Source: Bacillota bacterium (lineage in GTDB: Bacteria > Bacillota_I > Bacilli_A > Izemoplasmatales > Hujiaoplasmataceae). From it: 42,432 nucleotides of DNA. The DNA lies in contig JAKPZU010000352.1 in the NCBI GenBank assembly GCA_029559915.1, forward strand, positions 1 to 42,432, in the 5' to 3' direction. The notes under the pieces were generated by a model. That model ran no database searches, was not told the DNA's origin, and saw only the letters and a program-made list of their open reading frames with translations. Below, one piece after another: positions 15,449 to 24,262 of the stretch. Position numbers and translations under genes: made by a program. Position 1 is the stretch's first letter. Each line of letters opens with the position of its first letter.

Positions 15449-16345
15449 ATGGATATTTTAAAACATCTTAAAGGTGAAGCAAACCTGATAATCTTTACCG
15501 ACGACTTTATCAGCAACAATACTAAAATCAAAATCAAAAACAATCATTTGCTCTTTGACAAAGGAAATGAGTTTTTTGTATTTTTTGAAAATTATACTCT
15601 AAAAAATGACTTTGTCTTCGAAATCAAAAACAAGGTTAAAATCTATCTTTTAACTTCACAGTCCAAAAAGGCGGATTATAGTATTCGCTTCGAATTAAAA
15701 GAAACTTCTGAATTGACACTTTTTACTGATTTTAATGCAAAGAATAAGACCAGCAGCAAGCACAGATTAATCATTAATTTGGCTAAAAATGCAAAATTGG
15801 AAATTATGAACGCTTTAGTTTTTAATGGTAAAATTGATTTTGATTTGGAAGTCAATCTTTTGGGAGAATTAGCAGAAGTAACGATTGAGCAATTGAATGT
15901 CGGGGCTGATGGTAGCCATCACATCGTTAATCAACGGGTCAATCATTTGGCAAAATCAACTACTTCCAAGATTAATAATTGGCTTATTACCCAAGAAAAC
16001 GCCAAATTGAATTATCATGTTACCGGCTTTATTGAAAAAGGCAAAGAATTATCAAAATGCCATCAAAACAACAAAGGCATCATGTTATCGGACAACAGTG
16101 AAATCGCAGTTGAACCGAAGTTATTGATTGATGAATACGACGTTGAAGCATCACATGGTGCAGCTATCGGGCAAATGGACGAATTGCAGCTATATTACTT
16201 GATGAGCAGAGGAATGACCGAAAGTGAAGCCAAATCGTTAATCATCAACGGTTATACCCTACCTTTCATAAGTTTAATCGGTAACGAGAAGATAGAAAAA
16301 ATCTTGAAAAGACAAGTTTCAAGAGTAATCAGGAGAAATTCTTAA
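15449..16345 (+). CDS. sufD: SufD, Fe-S scaffold protein
   Basis: Protein of 298 residues. Its C-terminal part has the SufB/SufD signature SHGAAIGQMDELQLYYLMSR followed by GMTESEAK and INGY. The N-terminal two thirds form the variable beta-helix region. SufD pairs with SufB and SufC in the scaffold. The ATG at 15449 comes one base after the sufC stop and has no clear ribosome site, so translation probably relies on coupling to sufC. A TTG at 15392 inside sufC is in frame but lacks both a ribosome site and family similarity. At about 300 residues it is shorter than the roughly 420-437 residues of many SufD proteins, consistent with a trimmed N terminus. Confidence 0.9.
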   Translation: MDILKHLKGEANLIIFTDDFISNNTKIKIKNNHLLFDKGNEFFVFFENYTLKNDFVFEIKNKVKIYLLTSQSKKADYSIRFELKETSELTLFTDFNAKNKTSSKHRLIINLAKNAKLEIMNALVFNGKIDFDLEVNLLGELAEVTIEQLNVGADGSHHIVNQRVNHLAKSTTSKINNWLITQENAKLNYHVTGFIEKGKELSKCHQNNKGIMLSDNSEIAVEPKLLIDEYDVEASHGAAIGQMDELQLYYLMSRGMTESEAKSLIINGYTLPFISLIGNEKIEKILKRQVSRVIRRNS

Positions 16346-16346
16346 A

Positions 16347-17549
16347 ATGAGTGATAATATTCGTAAAGATTTTCCGCAACTTAAGGACGACTATATTTAT
16401 TTTGATACAGCCGCAACTAGCCTAAAACCAAAATCAGTGATTCAAGCCTGTGAAATGTACAATTCACGGCTATCCGCCAACATCAATCGCGGTATGTATG
16501 CCCAGAGCGTAGAAACTACCAACCTCTATGAAGAATCAAGGGAAAAAGTCGCAAGGTTCATCAATGCTAAAACTGAAGAAATCGTTTTTACACGGGGAAC
16601 AACTGCCAGTTTGAATTTGGTCGCTTCAAGTTATGGCATGAACTTCCTCGATGAAACTTCGGAGATTGTCATCTCTGAGCAGGAACATCATTCCCAATTT
16701 TTGCCATGGCAAAATGTAGCTAATAAAACTGGAGCTAAATTGAGATTCATCGAATTGGATAAAACAGGAAAAATTACTACCGAAGCCTTTAAGAAAGTTT
16801 TGAATTCGCATACGAAAATTGTAGCTATTTCTTATGTTTCCAATGTTCTTGGTTATTTGAACCCAGTAGAAGAAATGATTGAACTTGCTCATCATGTCGG
16901 GGCTTTGGTTGTTTTGGACGGCGCTCAAGCAATTCAACATTTTCCTGTAGATGTTAAAAAGTTGGATGTTGACTTTTTAGCTTTTTCAGGTCATAAGATG
17001 TTGGGACCAACAGGGGTTGGCGTCCTCTGTGGTAAATCCCGATATTTGGACCTTTTAGAGCCGATTGAATTTGGTGGAGATATGAATGAAGATGTTGAAA
17101 AGCAGACTTCAACCTGGAAAAAAGCTCCTCAGAAATTTGAAGCCGGAACGATGCCGATTGCTTCAATAATTGGGCTCGCGAAAGCAATCGAATATCTTGA
17201 AGATTTAGGTTTTGAGCGGCTTGAAAAAGTTACTAAAGAACTATATGAGCGACTTTATTTTGGCTTGTCAAAAATTGCTGGGATAAAAATTTATAATCCT
17301 AAATCAGATAGTGGCATCATTACTTTCAATTTGGCAGACATTCCCGCGCATGACGCCATCACTTACTACGCGATGAAAAATATCGCATTAAGAAGCGGTC
17401 AGCATTGCGCCAAATTAATTCATGATTTTTTGGGAATTAATTCTTCTTTGCGAGCTTCCGTATACATATATAATACCGTTGAGGAAGTCGACCGTTTTAT
17501 TGAAGTCACCAAAGAGGCTTTAGCATATTTCCAAGAAATTGGTTTTTAG
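16347..17549 (+). CDS. sufS: SufS cysteine desulfurase
   Basis: PLP-dependent group II cysteine desulfurase of 400 residues that takes sulfur from cysteine for the Suf scaffold. The PLP lysine lies in FSGHKMLGPTG (Lys217), and the catalytic cysteine is in SGQHCAK (Cys354). The N-terminal YFDTAATSLKPKSV segment is typical of the family. The ribosome site AGGAGA is inside the end of sufD, and the ATG lies 1 nt after the sufD stop. It works with SufU, encoded 11 bp downstream. Confidence 0.96.
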   Translation: MSDNIRKDFPQLKDDYIYFDTAATSLKPKSVIQACEMYNSRLSANINRGMYAQSVETTNLYEESREKVARFINAKTEEIVFTRGTTASLNLVASSYGMNFLDETSEIVISEQEHHSQFLPWQNVANKTGAKLRFIELDKTGKITTEAFKKVLNSHTKIVAISYVSNVLGYLNPVEEMIELAHHVGALVVLDGAQAIQHFPVDVKKLDVDFLAFSGHKMLGPTGVGVLCGKSRYLDLLEPIEFGGDMNEDVEKQTSTWKKAPQKFEAGTMPIASIIGLAKAIEYLEDLGFERLEKVTKELYERLYFGLSKIAGIKIYNPKSDSGIITFNLADIPAHDAITYYAMKNIALRSGQHCAKLIHDFLGINSSLRASVYIYNTVEEVDRFIEVTKEALAYFQEIGF

Positions 17550-17560
17550 GAGGAGGATCT

Positions 17561-17983
17561 ATGAGCAATTTAGATAATTTATACCGTGAAATAATCATGG
17601 AACATTATAAAAATCCTCGCAACAAGGGTTTGATTGATGATGCGAACTATCAGAGCGTCAGAATCAAGAATCCCTCATGTGGCGATGATATTACCATGCA
17701 AACGCTGATAGAAGACGGAATCATTAAGGATTGTCGTCAAGTAGCGACCGGATGCTCCATATCTGTAGCCTCGGCTTCTGTTCTTTCGGAAATAATGATT
17801 GGTAAGAAAATTGAAGATGCCTTGAAGTTGGCTGACAATTTTTTAAATATGGTTTCCAATAAGGGTTATGATGAAACAGTTGATTTGGAAGAAGCAATGG
17901 TTTTCAATGGGGTTAAGCAATTCCCTGCCAGAATCAAATGCGCTTCCATCGCTTGGGTAGCTTTTAAAGACACCCTAAAATAA
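17561..17983 (+). CDS. sufU: SufU zinc-dependent sulfurtransferase
   Basis: IscU-like protein of 140 residues that accepts persulfide sulfur from SufS in Bacillota. Metal and sulfur ligands are Cys40 and Asp42 (NPSCGDD), Cys65 (ATGCSIS) and Cys127 (RIKCASIAW). The insertion between Cys65 and Cys127 (about 80-120) is the segment that separates SufU from IscU. A strong AGGAGGAGG site (17548-17556), part of which overlaps the sufS stop, precedes the ATG. Confidence 0.95.
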   Translation: MSNLDNLYREIIMEHYKNPRNKGLIDDANYQSVRIKNPSCGDDITMQTLIEDGIIKDCRQVATGCSISVASASVLSEIMIGKKIEDALKLADNFLNMVSNKGYDETVDLEEAMVFNGVKQFPARIKCASIAWVAFKDTLK

Positions 17984-17995
17984 GGAGTGATTGCT

Positions 17996-19399
17996 TTGAG
18001 CAAAGATAAAGAATTAAATTTAACAAGTGAATATAAATATGGTTTCAAAACTGATACCAAATCAGTTAGACAGACCAAAAGAGGACTATCAGAAGAAATT
18101 GTTAGAGAAATTTCTTCCATCAAGCAAGAACCTGAGTGGATGCTTAACCTAAGACTTGACGCTTTAAAGGCTTTCTATGAAATCAAGAATCCTTCTTGGG
18201 GTCCGGATTTGTCCAATATTGATTTTGACGACATCATCTATTACATCAAGCCTTCAGACCGGGTAGAAAGAGATTGGGAAAACGTACCTCAAGAGATTAA
18301 AGACACTTTTGCCAAACTTGGTATTCCGGAAGCGGAACAAAAATATCTATCAGGTGTTACGACTCAGTTTGAATCGGAAGCGGTTTATCATAGCACGATT
18401 CAAGAACTTAATGATCAAGGCGTTATTTTTCTGGATACTGATTCTGCGCTGAAAGAACATCCGGAAATATTCAAGAAGTATTTTACGAAAGCCGTTTCCT
18501 ATGTCGATAATAAATACGCCGCTTTGAATACAGCAGTATGGAGTGGCGGTTCTTTCATCTATGTGCCTAAGGGCGTGAAGATCGACAAGCCATTACAATC
18601 TTACTTTAGAATCAATTCCGAACGTATGGGTCAATTTGAAAGAACCTTGATTATCGTTGACGATGAAGCGACATTAAATTACGTGGAGGGTTGTACGGCA
18701 CCGATATATTCCAACAATTCCTTGCATGCGGCAGTAGTAGAAATATATGTCAGTGAAAAGGCTAAGTGTAGATATTCCACAATCCAAAATTGGTCGACTA
18801 ATATCGTCAATTTAGTGACTAAGAGAGCACTTGTCGAAAGTTATGGACATATGGAATGGATTGACGGAAACATTGGTTCTGGACTGAATATGAAATACCC
18901 TTCATGCATCTTGAAAGGCGATTACGCCAAAGGTACGACCATCACCATCGCGTTTGCGGGAAAGAATCAATATCAAGACACCGGTGCGAAGATGATTCAT
19001 CTTGGCAAGTACACAACCTCAAAAATTGTTTCCAAATCAATCGCAACCAAAGGCGGTAAAGTGAATTATCGGGGTTTGGTTGTTCAAGGCAAAAATGCCA
19101 TTGGCGCTAAAGCCAAGATTGAATGTGATACAATTTTAGTCGATAGAGAATCCTCTTCCGATACAATTCCTACAAACATAGTAAAAAACTTTAGAGGTCA
19201 AATCGAGCATGAAGCCACTGTGTCCAAAGTTTCTGACGATGAATTATTCTATTTGATGAGTCGTGGGTTGACGGAAGACGAAGCCAAAGAAATGATTATC
19301 ATGGGTTTCATCGAACCTTTTGCCAGAGAACTGCCAATGGAATACGCAGTCGAATTAAATCAACTGATTAAATTGGAAATGGCCGGTTCAATCGGATAA
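17996..19399 (+). CDS. sufB: SufB, Fe-S scaffold protein
   Basis: Protein of about 467 residues, the main scaffold subunit of SufBCD. The C-terminal signature [25 protein letters not shown] is recognisable, and the central beta-helix segment ([18 protein letters not shown]) is well conserved. The best start is TTG at 17996: the AAGGAGTGA site (17982-17990) gives it normal spacing, whereas the in-frame GTG at 17987 is part of that site. Last gene of the suf operon, closed by a terminator. Confidence 0.95.
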   Translation: MSKDKELNLTSEYKYGFKTDTKSVRQTKRGLSEEIVREISSIKQEPEWMLNLRLDALKAFYEIKNPSWGPDLSNIDFDDIIYYIKPSDRVERDWENVPQEIKDTFAKLGIPEAEQKYLSGVTTQFESEAVYHSTIQELNDQGVIFLDTDSALKEHPEIFKKYFTKAVSYVDNKYAALNTAVWSGGSFIYVPKGVKIDKPLQSYFRINSERMGQFERTLIIVDDEATLNYVEGCTAPIYSNNSLHAAVVEIYVSEKAKCRYSTIQNWSTNIVNLVTKRALVESYGHMEWIDGNIGSGLNMKYPSCILKGDYAKGTTITIAFAGKNQYQDTGAKMIHLGKYTTSKIVSKSIATKGGKVNYRGLVVQGKNAIGAKAKIECDTILVDRESSSDTIPTNIVKNFRGQIEHEATVSKVSDDELFYLMSRGLTEDEAKEMIIMGFIEPFARELPMEYAVELNQLIKLEMAGSIG

Positions 19400-19408
19400 A
19401 TTTACTTT

Positions 19409-19435
19409 AAAACTCCCAAGTTTGGGGAGTTTTTT
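19409..19435 (+). terminator. Terminator of the suf operon
   Basis: AAAACTCCC (19409-19417), a 7-nt loop, GGGAGTTTT (19425-19433), then a T run. Confidence 0.88.
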
Positions 19436-19466
19436 GTTAAAGCATATTTTATTTTAATTTCTTTTG

Positions 19467-19475
19467 TGTTAAAAT
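19467..19475 (+). promoter_or_regulatory. Extended -10 promoter of darA
   Basis: TGT followed by TAAAAT (19470-19475) forms an extended -10 box. No good -35 is seen. The AAGGTGG ribosome site follows closely. Confidence 0.4.
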
Positions 19476-19497
19476 ATACAAAAGGTGGTGCGTAATT

Positions 19498-19821
19498 ATG
19501 AAATTAGTGATGGCAATTGTCTCTAATGAAGACGCAAACAAAGTAATTAAAAACTTGATTAAAACTAACTTCTTTGTGACAAAACTGGCTACTACAGGTG
19601 GTTTTTTGATGAGTGGCAATACTACAATCATTGTCGGTGTTCAAGACGACTTATTGGATAAATGTATTCATGTGATTTCAGAAACTTCAAAAAGCCGAAC
19701 AAAATTGGTTCCTAACGCCATATCCAGCGAGTTCGGAATCTTCTCGTCAATGCCGGTCGAGGTTCAAGTTGGCGGTGCGACAATTTTTGTAATGGATGTT
19801 GAGCAGTTTATAAAAGCATAA
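19498..19821 (+). CDS. darA: DarA/PstA-type PII-like cyclic-di-AMP receptor
   Basis: Protein of 107 residues with the PII-like fold. The sequence LATTGGFLMSGNTTIIVGV (about 31-49) is the signature of the DarA/PstA (YaaQ) family, which binds cyclic di-AMP as a trimer in Bacillota. PVEVQVGGATIFVMDVEQF at the C terminus also matches. This implies c-di-AMP signalling in this organism, although no cyclase is in the window. The downstream protein target in this family is not known. The gene has its own weak promoter and a terminator hairpin. Confidence 0.92.
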   Translation: MKLVMAIVSNEDANKVIKNLIKTNFFVTKLATTGGFLMSGNTTIIVGVQDDLLDKCIHVISETSKSRTKLVPNAISSEFGIFSSMPVEVQVGGATIFVMDVEQFIKA

Positions 19822-19828
19822 GAAAATG

Positions 19829-19854
19829 AAGAACTGTCGAACACAGTTCTTTTT
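19829..19854 (+). terminator. Terminator of darA
   Basis: AAGAACTGT (19829-19837), loop CGAAC, ACAGTTCTT (19843-19851), then a short T run. The next gene starts 18 bp on, so partial read-through may express it. Confidence 0.75.
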
Positions 19855-19871
19855 GATATTTAAGGAGAGAC

Positions 19872-20429
19872 ATGAAAAAACGCTTATTATATCTTTATCT
19901 TAAGAATGGAGATTATAGTGAAATAATCGCCTTTTTGCAGATGTATGAAAAAGTTGATTTTCAAAAAATAGATAATAGCGTATTGATAGCTGCGGCAGAT
20001 TTGGATTTTACGCTCCTTCAATTCAAACTGCTCCGGGAATTGATCATGGAAGAATTGTTACTGGATTTTGTGGGTTTATATGTGCCAATAGATTTCGATA
20101 TTCCGGTCGAAGAATTATTAACCGGTTTCCAAAAACTCAGCAATCAAGTTTATGACATTGCCAAATTCATCACTGAAGTGGTCTTATCAAAGGATATTGC
20201 CTTGCATAAACGATTAAAAACATATTATTACAATACGATTGGCATCGATAACATCAATACTGTCGTTGGGTTCGTGAAAAACAATTTCAACGCTTCTCTA
20301 ACCGCAAAGAAACTTTTTATGCATAGGAATACTCTGAACTATCGCCTAGAGAATTTTGTTAATAAAAGCGAGATGGACATCAAGACATTTTCTGTTGGCT
20401 TAGCGATATATTTGCTTTTTGAGAGATAA
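19872..20429 (+). CDS. Short protein with PucR-type C-terminal HTH
   Basis: Protein of 185 residues. Its C-terminal part (about 133-178: FVKNNFNASLTAKKLFMHRN and TLNYRLENF) matches the PucR/CdaR helix-turn-helix (HTH_30), in which 'LxxHRNTLxYRL' is the hallmark. The N-terminal 130 residues are helical and leucine-rich, and do not look like the PucR or GGDEF-like sensory domains of full-length members (usually 400 residues or more). It could be a reduced DNA-binding regulator. GGAGAG precedes the ATG. It has no visible promoter of its own and probably depends on read-through from darA. The regulated genes are unknown; the sugar-ABC ATPase just downstream is one candidate. Confidence 0.7.
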   Translation: MKKRLLYLYLKNGDYSEIIAFLQMYEKVDFQKIDNSVLIAAADLDFTLLQFKLLRELIMEELLLDFVGLYVPIDFDIPVEELLTGFQKLSNQVYDIAKFITEVVLSKDIALHKRLKTYYYNTIGIDNINTVVGFVKNNFNASLTAKKLFMHRNTLNYRLENFVNKSEMDIKTFSVGLAIYLLFER

Positions 20430-20470
20430 AATTGTGCAGTTTGCATATATGATTATTTCTCTTTTTTTTA

Positions 20471-20476
20471 TATAAT
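20471..20476 (+). promoter_or_regulatory. -10 box upstream of the sugar ABC ATPase
   Basis: TATAAT at 20471-20476, with no recognisable -35 at a normal distance; this is a T-rich region. It could need an activator. Confidence 0.35.
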
Positions 20477-20506
20477 ATTGGTAAAAGTAAATAAGGAGGA
20501 AGTTTT

Positions 20507-21610
20507 ATGTCTACTTTAAGTTTTAAAGGCCTTAACAAAATTTATGATAACGGCGTTCAAGCCGTATTTGACTTCAATCTAGAAGTTAAAGATAGAGAGT
20601 TCATCATATTAGTCGGTCCTTCGGGTTGCGGTAAATCTACAACCTTGAGAATGGTTGCCGGCTTGGAAGAAATTTCTTCTGGAGAACTCTACATTGATGA
20701 CCGTATGATCAATGACGTCGCTCCGAAAGACCGTGATATCGCTATGGTTTTCCAATCATATGCACTTTATCCACATATGTCAGTTTATGACAACATGGCA
20801 TTTGGTTTGAAACTGAGAAAAACACCAAAGGTTGAAATTGAAAAAAGAGTTCAAAATGCCGCTGATATTTTAGGCTTGGTATCATATTTAGACCGTAAGC
20901 CTAAAGCTTTATCAGGCGGTCAACGTCAAAGAGTTGCCTTGGGTAGAGCAATCGTCAGAGATGCAAAGGTCTTCTTGATGGACGAACCATTATCAAATCT
21001 TGATGCCAAACTAAGAGTGGCGATGAGAGCGGAATTAATCAAATTGCACGAAAGACTTGAAACTACGACCATCTACGTTACCCATGACCAAATCGAAGCG
21101 ATGACAATGGCAACGAGAATTGTAGTTATGAAAGACGGTCGCATCCAACAAATTGGCGCACCGAAAGAAATCTATGACAATCCGAACAATATGTTCGTCG
21201 GCGGATTCATCGGGACTCCGGCTATGAACTTTTTACCAGGGAAAGTTGATGAATTGGGATATTTCACCTGTGAAAATTTCAAAGTCAAAATCGATAAGAA
21301 ACATTTGGATTTATTAACCAAGAAAAATTATATCGGCAAAGAAGTAGTGCTTGGCTTTAGACCTGAAGATGTACATGATGGAGCTGATCTTTTACAAAAA
21401 TACGCTGATGCGACTTGTGAATTCACTGTTGATGTAGCGGAACTATTGGGCGCTGAAACCAACATCCATATCTCCGTCGGCAATAACAACATCATCGCCA
21501 AGGTAAGTGCGAGATCAGATTTGGCTATGCATTCCAAGATTAAATTGGCTGTCAATATGGAAAAATCTCATTTCTTCGACGCAGAAACTGAAGAGAGAAT
21601 CGTAAAATAA
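20507..21610 (+). CDS. Sugar ABC transporter ATPase, MsmK/UgpC/MalK type
   Basis: Protein of 367 residues. Walker A is GPSGCGKST (about 38-46), the Q-loop is MVFQSYALYPHMSV, the signature is LSGGQRQRVALGRA, Walker B is VFLMDEPLSNLDA, and the H-loop is YVTHDQIEAMTMA. The C-terminal OB-fold regulatory domain (about 235-367), with LGFRPEDV, places it with MalK/UgpC/MsmK. No permease or binding protein adjoins it, so it is probably a shared ATPase energising several carbohydrate importers, as MsmK does in streptococci. It has a strong AAGGAGGA ribosome site, its own promoter and a terminator. Confidence 0.93.
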   Translation: MSTLSFKGLNKIYDNGVQAVFDFNLEVKDREFIILVGPSGCGKSTTLRMVAGLEEISSGELYIDDRMINDVAPKDRDIAMVFQSYALYPHMSVYDNMAFGLKLRKTPKVEIEKRVQNAADILGLVSYLDRKPKALSGGQRQRVALGRAIVRDAKVFLMDEPLSNLDAKLRVAMRAELIKLHERLETTTIYVTHDQIEAMTMATRIVVMKDGRIQQIGAPKEIYDNPNNMFVGGFIGTPAMNFLPGKVDELGYFTCENFKVKIDKKHLDLLTKKNYIGKEVVLGFRPEDVHDGADLLQKYADATCEFTVDVAELLGAETNIHISVGNNNIIAKVSARSDLAMHSKIKLAVNMEKSHFFDAETEERIVK

Positions 21611-21640
21611 TAATTTTATAAAAAAACTCCCAAAATAGCG

Positions 21641-21670
21641 AAATACCACTAAAATTTAGTGGTATTTTTT
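21641..21670 (+). terminator. Terminator of the ABC ATPase gene
   Basis: A 12-bp stem (21641-21652 with 21656-21667) containing ATACCACT / AGTGGTAT, followed by a T run. Confidence 0.88.
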
Positions 21671-21692
21671 CTTATTTAAAAGCCGTTAATTA

Positions 21693-21701
21693 TGCTATAG
21701 T
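21693..21701 (+). promoter_or_regulatory. Extended -10 promoter of the ComK-like gene
   Basis: TGC followed by TATAGT (21696-21701), with no good -35. GAGGTGAT, just upstream of the ATG at 21724, is the ribosome site. Confidence 0.4.
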
Positions 21702-21723
21702 TTATTATAGAGGTGATGAAGTA

Positions 21724-22131
21724 ATGATTGACTATATTATCAAGAAAGAAGATAACCGAATCTACGTTAGTCAGGATAATTGTTATCTTGCGCTCGACAC
21801 CACATTTCAAAAATACATTAATAAGATATTATTGAAGAAACTGACGAATCTAGAGGCTTTGGAAAGATGCACCAGAAAGGTTTTCGGTTTTAAGAATAAA
21901 ATCCCCCTTTACCTGAATCAAAGGACAATTTTAATGTGCATAATGAGTTATCGCATGCCTAAAAGCATGTATCTAAATTTTTATGCAATATCAAAGTTTG
22001 AGAAACTTGACAATAATCTGATTGTCTATTTTCATTCGGGACATTGTCTGAAGTTGGAAGAATGCCATGCCTTTAACAATCAAATGAAAAAAGTGAGAGT
22101 TTTAGAAGAATTTATTTATTTTGATTTATAA
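21724..22131 (+). CDS. ComK-like protein (possible competence regulator)
   Basis: Protein of 135 residues. The middle and C-terminal parts ([20 protein letters not shown], then [21 protein letters not shown] and [13 protein letters not shown]) follow the ComK family pattern. In that pattern 'K.PI.i......f.S...P' precedes a beta region with 'v.F.nG..l' and a final 'nQ..r...L' helix. ComK is the master activator of DNA-uptake genes in Bacillus. This protein is shorter than Bacillus ComK (about 190) and the match is weak, so it could be a degenerate or divergent relative. It stands alone between two terminated units. No ComK-box pair (AAAA-N5-TTTT repeats) was evident upstream. Confidence 0.5.
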   Translation: MIDYIIKKEDNRIYVSQDNCYLALDTTFQKYINKILLKKLTNLEALERCTRKVFGFKNKIPLYLNQRTILMCIMSYRMPKSMYLNFYAISKFEKLDNNLIVYFHSGHCLKLEECHAFNNQMKKVRVLEEFIYFDL

Positions 22132-22142
22132 ATCATTATATA

Positions 22143-22171
22143 TGGAAATATGTCGATTTTTTTAGTATAAT
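22143..22171 (+). promoter_or_regulatory. Promoter of pgk-tpiA
   Basis: TGGAAA (22143-22148), a 17-bp spacer and TATAAT (22166-22171). Transcription would begin near 22178, about 30 nt before the ATG. Confidence 0.65.
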
Positions 22172-22208
22172 ATTCACGCGAATAAAGATTTATATAGGAG
22201 GCATTTTT

Positions 22209-23435
22209 ATGAGAAAAAAGACTATTGAAGATTTACATGTTCATGGCAAGAAAGTCCTGGTCAGAGTAGATTTCAACGTTCCAATCAAGGATGGTTCGAT
22301 TACTGATGATAATCGTATCGTTCAAGCTTTACCAACCATCCAGTATTTATTGGATGAAGAGGCAAAAATAATTTTATTCTCACATCTGGGCAGAGTTAAA
22401 ACGGAAGAAGACAAAGCGAGCAATTCTCTTAGAGTCGTAGCAGATAGATTGCAAGAATTATTGGCTAGACCTGTTACATTTATACCTCAAACCAGAGGTG
22501 CGATTTTAGAAAATGCCATCAATAGCATGAATGTCGGCGATATCATCATGGTGGAAAACACTCGTTTTGAAGATTTAAATGGTAATAAAGAATCCAAGAA
22601 TGATCCTGAACTAGGTGCTTATTGGGCTGGTTTGGGAGATTTGTTTGTCAACGATGCTTTCGGAACCGCTCATAGAGCACATGCGTCTAATGTCGGTATT
22701 GCTTCATTAAAAGAAGCCGCTGCTGGCTTCTTGATGGAAAAGGAATTGCATTATATCGGTGAAACAGTCGAAAATCCAGAAAGACCTTTCGTAGCGATAT
22801 TGGGTGGAGCGAAAGTATCCGATAAAATCGGTGTGATTGACAATTTGTTGAAAAAGGCAGATAAAGTTTTGATTGGTGGTGGTATGGCTTACACCTTCAT
22901 GAAGGCTTTGGGATATAACATCGGTACTTCAATTGTCGAAAATGACAAATTGGAACTTGCTAAATCATTATTGGAAAAAGCGGGAGGTAAATTGATATTA
23001 CCTGTTGATTTGGTCGTCAGCAAGGAATTCAAACCTGACGCAGCTCACCGTGTTACCACATATGAAAAGATTCAAGATGATGAAATGGGTCTGGATATTG
23101 GGCCTAAGACAATAAAATTATTTAAGAAAGAATTGAAGAATGCCAAGACTGTTGTCTGGAATGGACCACTTGGTGTATTTGAATTTGAAGCCTTTGCCAA
23201 GGGCACAAGAGCAATCTGTGAAATTTTGGCAGGATTAAAAAATGCCAAGACAATTATTGGTGGTGGCGATAGTGCTGCGGCCGCAATTCAAATGGGCTTC
23301 CAAGATGATTTCACCCATATTTCAACCGGTGGTGGCGCTTCACTTGAATTTCTCGAAGGAAAAGAATTGCCGGGAGTCACTTCACTTGACGACGCAGTAG
23401 AATGCGATTGCGGTGAAGATTGCGGTTGCCATTAA
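22209..23435 (+). CDS. pgk: Phosphoglycerate kinase
   Basis: Glycolytic enzyme that moves phosphate from 1,3-bisphosphoglycerate to ADP. Recognised by [12 protein letters not shown] near the N terminus, LFSHLGR, the [13 protein letters not shown] segment, the [11 protein letters not shown] motif and the C-terminal GGGDSAAAA with STGGGASLE. It has 408 residues, against about 394 in most Bacillota. The extra part is a tail ending [10 protein letters not shown] after the normal GVTSLDD end, which is cysteine-rich and unusual (see findings). A strong AGGAGGC site precedes the ATG. It is cotranscribed with tpiA, 11 bp downstream. Confidence 0.97.
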   Translation: MRKKTIEDLHVHGKKVLVRVDFNVPIKDGSITDDNRIVQALPTIQYLLDEEAKIILFSHLGRVKTEEDKASNSLRVVADRLQELLARPVTFIPQTRGAILENAINSMNVGDIIMVENTRFEDLNGNKESKNDPELGAYWAGLGDLFVNDAFGTAHRAHASNVGIASLKEAAAGFLMEKELHYIGETVENPERPFVAILGGAKVSDKIGVIDNLLKKADKVLIGGGMAYTFMKALGYNIGTSIVENDKLELAKSLLEKAGGKLILPVDLVVSKEFKPDAAHRVTTYEKIQDDEMGLDIGPKTIKLFKKELKNAKTVVWNGPLGVFEFEAFAKGTRAICEILAGLKNAKTIIGGGDSAAAAIQMGFQDDFTHISTGGGASLEFLEGKELPGVTSLDDAVECDCGEDCGCH

Positions 23436-23446
23436 GGAGTGAAAAA

Positions 23447-24211
23447 ATGAGAAAACCTATTATAGCCGGAAACTGGAAAATGTTTAAAACCAGGGATGAG
23501 GCTTTGTTTTTCATCCTGCAAGTTTCTGAAAGCATGCCAAATATTAAAGATGTTGAAACGGTAATTTTCGCGCAAGCACCACTTATGCGATGCTTGATTA
23601 AAAGACAAGGGTTGAACTTAAGAATCGGTGCGCAAAATCTTCACTTTGAAGATGAAGGAGCTTATACCGGCGAAACATCAGGGGCGCTATTGAAATCGTA
23701 TAAAGTAGATTATGTCTTGATAGGACACAGTGAAAGAAGAGCTTATTTTCATGAAACCGATCAAATGGTAAACTTAAAGATTAAAGCAGCCCTGCGCAAC
23801 CAATTGAAACCAATTGTCTGTGTCGGCGAAGTATTGGCAGAAAGAGAAGCGGGTAAGACAAACGAAGTTTTATATCGCCAGATTAAAGAAGCCTTCAAGG
23901 AAATCAAGGCAATTGACATGAAAAATATCGTTATCGCTTATGAACCGGTATGGGCAATCGGCACTGGTAAAACTGCGACTGCGGATATGGCTGATGATGC
24001 CTGTGGATATATCCGTCATCTTATCCAGGAATTATATGGAAAAGTTGTGGCCGAAGCCGTCAGAATTCAATATGGCGGTTCAGTCAAACCAGAAAATATT
24101 GAAGAATTATTGGCAAAGGAAAACATCGATGGTGCTTTAATCGGTGGAGCCTCGCTAGATCCTGATAAATTCATTCAGATGGCGAATGCACCATTAAAGA
24201 TAAAAAAGTAA
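23447..24211 (+). CDS. tpiA: Triosephosphate isomerase
   Basis: Interconverts dihydroxyacetone phosphate and glyceraldehyde 3-phosphate. Catalytic residues are visible: Asn9 and Lys11 in AGNWKMFK, His94 in IGHSERR and Glu166 in AYEPVWAIGTG. The phosphate loop GGSVKPEN and GALIGGASLD are also present. It has 254 residues, a normal length. The start at 23447 has AAGGAGTG (23434-23441), part of which overlaps the pgk stop. An in-frame ATG at 23420 inside pgk is not supported. Confidence 0.97.
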   Translation: MRKPIIAGNWKMFKTRDEALFFILQVSESMPNIKDVETVIFAQAPLMRCLIKRQGLNLRIGAQNLHFEDEGAYTGETSGALLKSYKVDYVLIGHSERRAYFHETDQMVNLKIKAALRNQLKPIVCVGEVLAEREAGKTNEVLYRQIKEAFKEIKAIDMKNIVIAYEPVWAIGTGKTATADMADDACGYIRHLIQELYGKVVAEAVRIQYGGSVKPENIEELLAKENIDGALIGGASLDPDKFIQMANAPLKIKK

Positions 24212-24216
24212 AAATA

Positions 24217-24257
24217 AATAAGACCGAAGTTTCTAATTAAACTTTCGGTCTTATTTT
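24217..24257. terminator. Bidirectional terminator between tpiA and the CoA-disulfide reductase gene
   Basis: The arms around AATAAGACCGAA (24217-24228) and TTCGGTCTTATT (24244-24255) form a long stem, with an additional AAGTTT/AAACTT pairing near the loop. T-rich flanks on both strands suit the two convergent genes. Confidence 0.85.
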
Positions 24258-24262
24258 TATTA

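Noticed and set aside
16626-16940. Open frame of 104 codons antisense to sufS
   Set aside because: Shadow of a strongly conserved enzyme; no start signals and no family resemblance.
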